NCBI GenBank assembly: GCA_947254205.1
Contig: CAMYCE010000118.1
Span: 1-6,001, forward strand
Source: an uncultured Prevotellaceae bacterium
GTDB taxonomy: Bacteria > Bacteroidota > Bacteroidia > Bacteroidales > Muribaculaceae
Length of the DNA: 6,001 nt
Reading direction: 5' to 3'
Made by a program: the position numbers and the translations under genes
Part shown: positions 1-5,883 of the stretch, in pieces
Position numbering within the stretch: the first letter of the stretch is position 1
Layout of the letters: each line of letters opens with the position of its first letter
The notes under the pieces: generated by a model
The model's database searches: none
The model's input: only the letters and a program-made list of their open reading frames with translations
What the model was told of the DNA's origin: nothing

Positions 1-17
1 TACTCAAAATAATTTGA

Positions 18-53
18 CAAAAACAAAGAAACCTAATGACCGATTGGGGTTTA
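18..53 (+). repeat. Intergenic repeat, left copy (half of a palindromic unit)
   Basis: Positions 31-53 match 5780-5802 at 21 of 23 bases in the same orientation. The longer stretch 18-53 also matches the reverse complement of about 5706-5741, including the shared run caaagaaacctaat. The unit therefore belongs to the same family as the palindrome at 5708-5800. Only one arm lies in the window; the other arm, if present, would be upstream of position 1. No coding potential is evident. Whether it is mobile or a structural or transcriptional element cannot be told from this window. Confidence 0.6.
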
Positions 54-99
54 AGGAAAATCCTTGAAATAGAGTTGATGCAATGAGTGTGACGTATGA

Positions 100-148
100 T
101 ATATTTGCTGTGAAAATTTTCAACTACAGTTGAAAATTTCTATATTTG
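100..148 (+). promoter_or_regulatory. Putative promoter region with two TATATTTG boxes
   Basis: Two identical octamers TATATTTG, at 100-107 and 141-148, match the Bacteroidetes primary sigma factor -7 consensus TAnnTTTG exactly. The downstream box ends 25 bp before the ATG at 174 and has a T-run (117-120) near the expected -33 position, a weak match to TTTG. The upstream box would give a longer leader. Both lie in very AT-rich DNA, so chance matches are possible, but the exact octamer twice within 50 bp directly before a gene is suggestive. Confidence 0.5.
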
Positions 149-162
149 TGTAGAATTTTCAA
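114..162. promoter_or_regulatory. Putative operator: perfect 12-bp inverted repeat plus a third half-site
   Basis: The arm aaattttcaact (114-125) is followed after two bases by its exact reverse complement agttgaaaattt (128-139). A third related half-site, aattttcaa, lies at 154-162. The dyad sits between the two TATATTTG boxes and the third half-site lies between the downstream box and the start codon. That placement suits a dimeric repressor or autoregulator of the ATPase gene. With a 2-nt spacer it is a poor RNA hairpin loop, which favours a DNA-binding site over a terminator. No regulator gene is seen in the window. Confidence 0.5.
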
Positions 163-173
163 ATACAACAGAC

Positions 174-1433
174 ATGATTTCGGCAATCAAGAAATACAAT
201 TTTTGGGACAAGAACCAAGTAGAATTGGGGTTTCTGCGTACGTCTTATACCGATAAGATCGGGCAGTACATTGGCAACAAGCTTGTTAAAGTGCTGGTGG
301 GACAACGCCGTGCAGGCAAGAGTTATATCCTGCGTCAAATAGCTGCTCAACTCATCTCCAATGGCACATCTCCCAATAATATGCTTTATCTCAATAAAGA
401 GTATTTGGATTTTTCGGCCATTCAGACCTATCAGCACCTTGAGGATTTATTTCAGTTGTATAAAAAGGAATTGAAGCCCCAAGGCAAGGTATATATTTTT
501 ATCGATGAAATTCAATACATCGAAGAGTGGGAGCGTTTTGTGAACTCACATTCGCAAGACTTTGCCGAGCCATGTGAGCTATTTATCAGTGGGTCCAATT
601 CCAGTTTATTGTCGGGTGAGCTTGCTACCCTGCTCTCTGGGAGGTATGTGAAATTTGAAATACTGCCTTTTAGTTACACCGAGTATTGCGGTATCACAGC
701 ACAAGAAAAAGGCAAGGCGAGCTACACTCGCTTTCTCCAATCGGGAGCTTTGCCCGAACTTTTCAATCTCCCCAATGATGAGATGAAGCAAAACTATGTA
801 TCCTCGATAAAAGACACTGTAATGCTTCGGGATATTGTGACAAGGTATAAACTCAAAGATGTAAAATTGCTTGATGACTTGTTTGTGTATATAGTAAACA
901 ATGCTTCAAGCATTGTTTCTATCACAAACATTGTGAATTTCTTTAAATCAAGAAGTCGCAAAACAAACTACGAGACACTTTCCTCTTATATATCCTACTT
1001 AGAGAGTTCTTTCCTCATTCATAGAGGTGAGCGATATAATATCAAAGGGAAAGACACCATATCGGGCAACTGCAAGTACTATCTCAACGACTTGTGCTAT
1101 CACAATTATCTTTATTCTGGCTTTGGTTATGGCATGGGCTATCTCCTTGAAAATGCAGTTTATTTGAGCCTGAGGAGAGCCGGCTATCAAGTTTATGTAG
1201 GGGCGATTAAAGACAGCGAAGTAGATTTTGTGGCTATCAAAGGTGCCAGCAAGCTATATCTTCAAGTTGCCTTGCAACTATCGGAGATGGAGACCATGGA
1301 GCGAGAATACCGCTCTTTAAAGATGATTGACGACAATTTTCCAAAATATGTGGTGAGCATGGAAGACTATAAAATTCCATCCAATGAGGGGATTGAGCAT
1401 GTCTCGGCATGGGAGTTGGAAAGTATCTTATAA
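174..1433 (+). CDS. AAA_14/DUF4143-family ATP-binding protein
   Basis: This 419-residue protein is a P-loop ATPase of the family annotated as 'ATP-binding protein' with AAA_14 and DUF4143 domains, common in Bacteroidetes accessory DNA. Its cellular role is not established and I assign none. The Walker A motif GQRRAGKS is at residues 43-50, Walker B VYIFIDEIQ at 106-114, and a sensor-like SGSNS at 139-143. These are followed by the family-typical LLSGRYV...PFSYTEY stretch (about 154-171). The C-terminal half (about 205-380) is the DUF4143 region. Near its end, ENAVYLSLRRAGYQVYVG (from E326), EVDFV (349-353) and YLQVA (362-366) resemble a PD-(D/E)XK nuclease core, with Q364-V-A where a nuclease would carry E/Q-x-K; it may lack catalysis. 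Length is normal for the family and the frame is intact. The ATG at 174 is the first start in frame and has no Shine-Dalgarno, as usual in this phylum. The gene is AT-richer than ftsH and rsfS and points toward ftsH, consistent with later acquisition. Confidence 0.88.
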   Translation: MISAIKKYNFWDKNQVELGFLRTSYTDKIGQYIGNKLVKVLVGQRRAGKSYILRQIAAQLISNGTSPNNMLYLNKEYLDFSAIQTYQHLEDLFQLYKKELKPQGKVYIFIDEIQYIEEWERFVNSHSQDFAEPCELFISGSNSSLLSGELATLLSGRYVKFEILPFSYTEYCGITAQEKGKASYTRFLQSGALPELFNLPNDEMKQNYVSSIKDTVMLRDIVTRYKLKDVKLLDDLFVYIVNNASSIVSITNIVNFFKSRSRKTNYETLSSYISYLESSFLIHRGERYNIKGKDTISGNCKYYLNDLCYHNYLYSGFGYGMGYLLENAVYLSLRRAGYQVYVGAIKDSEVDFVAIKGASKLYLQVALQLSEMETMEREYRSLKMIDDNFPKYVVSMEDYKIPSNEGIEHVSAWELESIL

Positions 1434-1463
1434 ACACCTCCCTTCTTGCTCCAAGTTGGTTTT

Positions 1464-1500
1464 TGATTAAGTGGATTTTCTTTGTTGCTGATTGAGTGGA
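1464..1500 (+). repeat. Short direct repeat of 12 bp, 25-bp period
   Basis: TGATTAAGTGGA at 1464-1475 and TGATTGAGTGGA at 1489-1500 differ at one base. They lie just after the ATPase stop in the convergent gap. They could be a scar of an insertion or mere chance; nothing else supports a mobile element here. Confidence 0.35.
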
Positions 1501-1529
1501 CACTGAAAAACGATGGGGGATAGACATAG

Positions 1530-1579
1530 AAAAAAGAAGCGAATTATCGAGCTGGAGCTCTTTAATTCGCTTCTTTTTT
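1530..1579. terminator. Bidirectional intrinsic terminator between the ATPase gene and ftsH
   Basis: The 17-base arm at 1530-1546 (A6 followed by gaagcgaatta) is the exact reverse complement of 1563-1579. The intervening 16 bases contain a second small palindrome, gagc-tgga-gctc (1549-1560), that can extend the stem. Because one arm begins with six A and the other ends with six T, the hairpin carries a U-tract on either transcript. It begins 18 bp after the ftsH stop on the minus strand and 97 bp after the ATPase stop on the plus strand, so it can serve both convergent genes. Confidence 0.85.
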
Positions 1580-1596
1580 GTCATATATAGTTGAAA

Positions 1597-4500
1597 CTAC
1601 TCTTGGGTTTCGGGAGCAGGCTCACCGGGAGCAAAGGGAGGGGGAGTGGTTGCCTCTTCCTGCTCTTGGTGGGCTTTTTCTTCGCCCTTTAGGCTTTGGG
1701 CACGTCGTTGCTCGGCAAGTTCCATGAGTTCGTCGGCACGCGATTTCCATGGGCGTTTGCCAAATATTTTTTCCACATCGTGCACATCGATCACCTCATG
1801 GGTCATGAGCGCATCAACCACCTTGCGATGTCCATCGGCGTGCTCGCTAATGAGTGACTTGGCACGTTGATATTGCTCGTTGACGATGCGCGAAATTTCC
1901 TCGTCGATCACCTGTGCACGCTCGTTGCTATAGGGGTGGTCGCCCATTTGGCGTTGTGGGTCGTAGTAGGAAATGTTGGGCATCTTGTCGCTCATGCCAT
2001 AGTAAATCACCATGTTGCGTGCAATGCGAGTGGCTTGTTGCATGTCGTTGAGTGCGCCGGTGCCAATGGTGCCCAAGAAGATTTCTTCGGCAGCACGGCC
2101 ACCCATAAAGATGCAAATGTCGTCGAGAAATTGTTGCTTGGTGCGCCCCACACGCTCTACCGATGAGTGCAAGTTCACACCCAAAGCCCTGCCACGTGGA
2201 ATGATGCTGATTTTCACCAGAGGGTCGCTAAATTCCACATGCCAGCTCACGGTGGCATGACCAGCCTCGTGAATAGCGGTTTCGATTTTATCTTGCTTGG
2301 TGAGCAACATCGACTTGTTTTCCAAGCCCATGGTCACCTTGTCGATAGCCTCGCTGAAGTCGAGCATGGTGATGGCCTCTTCATTTTTGCGTGCGGCAAA
2401 GATGGCGGCCTCGTTGCACACATTGGCTATCTCGGCTCCGCTAAAGCCCGACGTTTGGCGTGCCAGCTCGGTGATGTTCACGCTCTCGTCTATCACCTTC
2501 TTGCGCAGGTGCACCTTGAAGATTTCTTCACGGTCGAGCAATTCGGGCAGGTTCACATGCACCTTGCGGTCAAATCGGCCGGGGCGCAACAGGGCAGGGT
2601 CGAGAATATCCTCACGGTTGGTGGCGGCCAGCACAATCACGCCGGTGTCGCCCTCAAAACCGTCCATCTCGGTGAGCAACTGGTTGAGAGTTTGGTCGTG
2701 CTCGCTGCTGAAGCCCACATTGCTTCGTGCCCCACCAATGGCGTCAATCTCGTCGATAAACACCACGCAGGGAGCTTTTTCCTTGGCTTCGTTGAAGAGT
2801 TCGCGCACACGGCTTGCCCCCTCGCCCACATACACCTCAACAAAGTCGCTACCCGAGCGCGACAAGAAGGGCACATTGGCCTCGCCGGCCACAGCACGCG
2901 CCAGCATGGTTTTGCCCGTTCCGGGAGGGCCCACCAGCAATGCGCCACGGGGCACCTTGCCCCCCAGTTTGTTATATTTGGCAGGGTTTTTCAAGAAGTC
3001 AACCACTTCGGTCACCTCTTGCTTGGCTTCGTGCATGCCAGCCACATCGCTAAACATCACGGTTCCCACCACGGTTTTCTTGTTCTCGATGCCCTTGCGG
3101 GTCGACTCTATGGCAGTGAGCAAGTCGCTTTGCGACACCGTTTCTTTGCCTTCGCTCGAGGCTTTGAGGGCTGCCTCATTGCAGGTTTTTGAAATTTCGG
3201 CACCACTAAATCCCGATGCCGTCTCGGCAAGCTCGTTGATATTGACATCATCGCCAGCCTTGATTTTGCTCACATAGAGCTTGAAAATCTCAATGCGGTC
3301 TTGCAAGCCCGGGAAGCCCACATAGCACTTGCGGTCGAAACGCCCGGGGCGCAACAATGCTTTGTCGACAGCATCAATGCGATTGGTGGCTCCCATCACA
3401 ATCACGCCCTCGTTGGTGCTATATCCGTCCATCTCCACCAGTAGCTGGTTGAGTGTGATTTCGCGCTCGTGGTTGCCACTCTTGCTGCGGTCACCAATGG
3501 CATCGAGCTCGTCGATAAAGATGATGCAAGGAGCTTTCTCCTTGGCATTGCGAAATAGCTCGCGCACACGGCTCACCCCTGACCCCACAAATTCGCCTTG
3601 AAACTCAGCTGCCGAGGTTGAGAAAAACGACACATGTGCCTCGCCGGCAACAGCCTTGGCAAGCAAGGTTTTGCCCGAACCCGAAGGCCCCACCAACAAC
3701 ACGCCCCGCGGTATTTTACCCCCCAGTCGGGTGAATTTTTCGGGATTTTTCAAGAAATCGATGACCTCAAGCACGGCACTCTTGGGCTTTTGCATGCCGG
3801 CCACGTCTTCAAAAGTCACCGTTTGAGTCATGCGTTCGGGTTTGTCGAGAATGCGAGTCACTCGGTCTATGGCTTCAACAAAGTCGGGCTGTTGCACAGC
3901 CTTTTTGCCTGCTCTGGCAGCCAGCAGGGTAGCTTCGTTGCAAATGTTGGCGATGTCGGCACCCGACAGGCCCGAGGTCATGCGCCCCAGTTGGTCGAGG
4001 TCGACACTGCCATCAATTTTCACCTTGCGCAGGTGCACCTTGAAGATGTCGATGCGGTCTTGCAGGCTGGGGTTGCCTATATAGATTTGACGGTCAAATC
4101 GGCCGGCACGCAACAGTGCCTTGTCGAGAATGTCGGCACGGTTGGTAGCGGCGAGCACAATCACGCCACTGTTGTTGCCAAAACCGTCCATCTCGGTGAG
4201 CAACTGGTTGAGGGTGTTTTCACGCTCATCGTTGCTCGAAAAGTCATTTTTGCGACTGCGGGCACGACCAATGGCATCAATCTCGTCGATGAAGATGATG
4301 CAGGGAGCTTTCTCCTTGGCTTCGCGAAACATGTCGCGCACACGGCTTGCGCCCACGCCCACAAACATCTCAACAAAGTCGCTACCTGCCATCGAGAAAA
4401 ATGGCACTTGTGCCTCGCCGGCCACAGCCTTGGCGAGCAAGGTTTTGCCCGTTCCGGGAGGGCCTACGAGCAACAACCCCTTGGGAATAGTGCCTCCCAG

Positions 4501-5163
4501 CTCGGTATATTTTTGTGGATTTTTGAGAAATTCCACCACCTCCGACACTTCTTGTTTTTCTTTGGCCATGCCGGCCACGTCTTTGAAGGTGATTTCCTTG
4601 CTCTTGTCCTTGTCTTTCTCGTGCAACTTGGCACGCGAGCGGCCCACGTTGAACACGTTGCCACCGCCACGACCTGCCATGCCACCCATGCCGCGCATCA
4701 TCCATATCCAGAACAAGATGAGCAACACAATGGGGCCAAAGCTCCACAGCATGTTGCCAATGCCACTGTCGTTGTTATAGTCCACCTTGCCATTGAACAC
4801 CTTGGCGGCTTTCCATTGCTCTATTTTGTCGTGGAACTTGTCGGTAGAGGGAATGTTGGTCACAATCGAGGGGCGGCTTCCCGGGCTCTCAACATAGCCT
4901 TTGCCAAACACTTGCTTGGCCATGTCTTTGCTCAAGAAACCCTCGGCCTCTTTCTTGCTGCTGTAGACCTTGATTTCGGTCACTCCCTTTTTTTGCACCC
5001 ATGTTTCAAAGTCGGTCCAGCTCACCTCTTTGCTGTTGCTGCTGTTGCTCGAGAAGTAGATGCCTGCAAGGGCAACCAAGATGAGGACATACATCCAATA
5101 GATGCTGAAGCCAAAACTGCGACCTCGCTGGGAGTTATTTTTCTTGTTAGGAATAATTGCCAT
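1597..5163 (-). CDS. ftsH: FtsH-type ATP-dependent zinc metalloprotease with three tandem AAA+ modules
   Basis: FtsH is a membrane-anchored hexameric protease that extracts and degrades membrane and cytosolic proteins using ATP. This 1188-residue copy has TM1 at about 19-37, a periplasmic FtsH_ext-like domain (about 45-130), TM2 at about 138-156 and a Gly-rich linker (158-169). Three AAA+ modules follow, at about 191-448, 449-701 and 702-950. Walker A is GPPGTGKT at 234-241, GPSGSGKT at 492-499 and GPPGTGKT at 745-752. Walker B ends DE at 293-294, 551-552 and 804-805. Sensor-1 Asn is 341, 594 and 849; arginine fingers are R355/R358, R608/R611 and R863/R866. Pore aromatics are F267, F525 and Y778. 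The M41 domain (about 957-1140) has HEAGH at 965-969 and a likely third zinc ligand D1040 in LNDMQQAT. The tail (1160-1188) is rich in Glu and Pro. Usual FtsH length is about 650-700 with one AAA module. Walker A3 to HEAGH is 220 residues, a normal spacing. The frame is unbroken, and the ATG is followed by a normal Bacteroidales N-terminus. It lies downstream of rsfS, as is usual in the order. The triple architecture is seen directly; its function is inferred. Confidence 0.95.
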   Translation of the reverse strand: MAIIPNKKNNSQRGRSFGFSIYWMYVLILVALAGIYFSSNSSNSKEVSWTDFETWVQKKGVTEIKVYSSKKEAEGFLSKDMAKQVFGKGYVESPGSRPSIVTNIPSTDKFHDKIEQWKAAKVFNGKVDYNNDSGIGNMLWSFGPIVLLILFWIWMMRGMGGMAGRGGGNVFNVGRSRAKLHEKDKDKSKEITFKDVAGMAKEKQEVSEVVEFLKNPQKYTELGGTIPKGLLLVGPPGTGKTLLAKAVAGEAQVPFFSMAGSDFVEMFVGVGASRVRDMFREAKEKAPCIIFIDEIDAIGRARSRKNDFSSNDERENTLNQLLTEMDGFGNNSGVIVLAATNRADILDKALLRAGRFDRQIYIGNPSLQDRIDIFKVHLRKVKIDGSVDLDQLGRMTSGLSGADIANICNEATLLAARAGKKAVQQPDFVEAIDRVTRILDKPERMTQTVTFEDVAGMQKPKSAVLEVIDFLKNPEKFTRLGGKIPRGVLLVGPSGSGKTLLAKAVAGEAHVSFFSTSAAEFQGEFVGSGVSRVRELFRNAKEKAPCIIFIDELDAIGDRSKSGNHEREITLNQLLVEMDGYSTNEGVIVMGATNRIDAVDKALLRPGRFDRKCYVGFPGLQDRIEIFKLYVSKIKAGDDVNINELAETASGFSGAEISKTCNEAALKASSEGKETVSQSDLLTAIESTRKGIENKKTVVGTVMFSDVAGMHEAKQEVTEVVDFLKNPAKYNKLGGKVPRGALLVGPPGTGKTMLARAVAGEANVPFLSRSGSDFVEVYVGEGASRVRELFNEAKEKAPCVVFIDEIDAIGGARSNVGFSSEHDQTLNQLLTEMDGFEGDTGVIVLAATNREDILDPALLRPGRFDRKVHVNLPELLDREEIFKVHLRKKVIDESVNITELARQTSGFSGAEIANVCNEAAIFAARKNEEAITMLDFSEAIDKVTMGLENKSMLLTKQDKIETAIHEAGHATVSWHVEFSDPLVKISIIPRGRALGVNLHSSVERVGRTKQQFLDDICIFMGGRAAEEIFLGTIGTGALNDMQQATRIARNMVIYYGMSDKMPNISYYDPQRQMGDHPYSNERAQVIDEEISRIVNEQYQRAKSLISEHADGHRKVVDALMTHEVIDVHDVEKIFGKRPWKSRADELMELAEQRRAQSLKGEEKAHQEQEEATTPPPFAPGEPAPETQE
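2314..4593 (-). repeat. Triplicated AAA+ module within ftsH
   Basis: Three in-frame coding repeats of about 250 codons lie head to tail: module 1 at 3820-4593, module 2 at 3061-3819 and module 3 at 2314-3060. Each opens with a (V/I)xF-x-DVAGM motif (D195, D453, D706) and a FLKNPxK(Y/F)xxLGG segment. Motif-to-motif spacing is 258 and then 253 residues for both DVAG and Walker A, so the unit boundaries are precise. Modules 1 and 3 are more alike than either is to module 2: 4179-4212 and 2655-2688 are identical over 34 bases, and 4441-4464 and 2908-2931 over 24 bases, while module 2 differs in both places. The divergence elsewhere argues against an assembly duplication. Confidence 0.9.
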
Positions 5164-5265
5164 TTAAATGATGAAATTGTATATATAGTGTGTGTTGTGG
5201 TGAGTTGTCGAGTGGGGGGGGATTGCCACTAAGCGTGTGTGAGCGAGTGAATGTGTGTGGATTGA
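5164..5265 (-). other. rsfS-ftsH spacer and ftsH leader, C/A-rich with a C8 run
   Basis: The 102-bp spacer reads as a C- and A-rich, T-poor strand in the ftsH direction, with several ACACAC-like stretches and a run of eight C (5214-5221 on the opposite strand as G8). I find no TAnnTTTG box and no strong hairpin in it, which favours co-transcription of ftsH from the promoter upstream of rsfS. No Shine-Dalgarno precedes the ftsH ATG; the bases just before it are A/T-rich, as is common in this phylum. Confidence 0.5.
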
Positions 5266-5625
5266 TTAGTCTAAATCGGCAATTTGTGTCAATTTGGCAT
5301 CGGCCCACAATTCTTCGAGCCTGTAGCGTTCTCTGAATTCAGGCAAGAACACGTGCACATACACCGACCCATAGTCGAGCACAATCCATTGCGAGTTTTG
5401 ATAGCCGTCGTAGTTAAAGGGGCGTGAACCCAGCTTCTCCTCTACATATTCGCGCACACTGTCGGCAATAGCGTCGACTTGCATGGTGCTGTTGCCCGAG
5501 CATATCACAAAGTCGCCGGTAGTGGCATCTTCAATAGCGTTCATGTCGACATGAACAATCTCGTGTGCCTTTTTCTCTTGCATACCCTCGACGATGGCTT
5601 GTACTAATGTTTCGTTTTCTGTCAT
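5266..5625 (-). CDS. rsfS: Ribosomal silencing factor RsfS
   Basis: RsfS (DUF143/Iojap family) binds protein uL14 on the large ribosomal subunit and blocks joining with the small subunit, lowering translation when nutrients are scarce. The 119-residue length is typical. Family signatures are GDFVICSGNSTMQVDAIAD (37-55), the WIVLDYGSVYVHVF strand pair (80-93), in which D84 and H91 are usually conserved, and FRERYRLEELWADA (97-110). The ATG at 5623-5625 gives the full domain, with about seven residues before the first helix. The gene lies upstream of ftsH in the same direction, a common arrangement in Bacteroidales. A TTGG-N20-TATCTTTG promoter sits just upstream. Confidence 0.95.
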   Translation of the reverse strand: MTENETLVQAIVEGMQEKKAHEIVHVDMNAIEDATTGDFVICSGNSTMQVDAIADSVREYVEEKLGSRPFNYDGYQNSQWIVLDYGSVYVHVFLPEFRERYRLEELWADAKLTQIADLD

Positions 5626-5659
5626 GTTTACTATATTGCGTCAAATATTATATATCGTG

Positions 5660-5691
5660 CAAAGATACAGCAAAATGTGTGCCAACTCCAA
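5660..5691 (-). promoter_or_regulatory. Bacteroidetes-type promoter of rsfS-ftsH
   Basis: On the minus strand TATCTTTG (5667 down to 5660) matches the -7 consensus TAnnTTTG exactly. TTGG (5691 down to 5688) lies 20 bases upstream, as a partial match to the -33 TTTG. Transcription would start near 5654, giving a leader of roughly 30 bases before the rsfS ATG. No other good box was seen between rsfS and ftsH, so it probably serves both. Confidence 0.7.
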
Positions 5692-5707
5692 CTAATTAAG
5701 AGTTTTT

Positions 5708-5800
5708 AGCCCAAATCGGTGATTAGGTTTCTTTGTTTTTTGGCAAAGGCGAAGAAAAGCCCCCAATTATCTAATCGCGACCTAATGACCGGTTGGGGCT
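5708..5800. repeat. Palindromic intergenic repeat (about 93 bp)
   Basis: The 21-base arm at 5708-5728 and the arm at 5780-5800 are inverted repeats, matching at 18 of 21 positions, around a 51-base centre. A second, nested pairing is possible: aagcccccaa (5757-5766) with ttggggctt (5793-5801), with one bulged C, so two hairpins compete for the right arm. The arm sequence recurs at 31-53 near the other end of the window, so this is a repeat family and not an isolated terminator. It lies between the terminator of the upstream gene and the rsfS promoter. A MITE- or REP-like element is possible; I see no transposase. Confidence 0.65.
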
Positions 5801-5815
5801 TATCACAATATAGAA

Positions 5816-5857
5816 AACGACTCCACTCTGCCTTTGGGTGGGCAAAATGGAGCCGTT
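5816..5857 (-). terminator. Putative terminator of the upstream minus-strand gene
   Basis: The arms 5848-5857 and 5816-5825 pair at 9 of 10 positions, and an inner pair (ggca 5841-5844 with tgcc 5829-5832) extends the stem. Read on the minus strand, the stem ends in cgttttct, a short U-tract. It begins 27 bp after the stop codon at 5884, the expected place for an intrinsic terminator. Confidence 0.65.
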
Positions 5858-5883
5858 GGTTGTTGGTTTTCAAAAGTTTCCTT

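Noticed and set aside
1464..1500. 12-bp direct repeat as target-site duplication of an insertion sequence
   Set aside because: Only 13 bases separate the copies, there are no terminal inverted repeats or transposase fragments, and one base differs. Too little to call a mobile element.
1237..1584. A 115-codon minus-strand open frame in the convergent gap
   Set aside because: It starts within the terminator stem and mostly overlaps the well-supported ATPase gene in antisense.
2167..3277. Overlapping plus-strand open frames of 341 and 326 codons
   Set aside because: Both lie antisense to AAA module 3 and the end of module 2. They repeat the composition pattern of the tandem AAA modules and show no family signature or promoter.
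2314..4593. The triplicated AAA region as an assembly artefact
   Set aside because: The three modules differ throughout at protein and DNA level, have different loop lengths (spacings of 258 and 253 residues) and keep frame with no stop. A misassembled duplication would give near-identical copies.
3634..5232. Long open frame of 532 codons on the plus strand opposite ftsH
   Set aside because: It is antisense to an unmistakable FtsH coding sequence. Its translation is low-complexity, rich in His, Gly, Ala and Val, without any recognised motif. It arises from the codon bias of ftsH.
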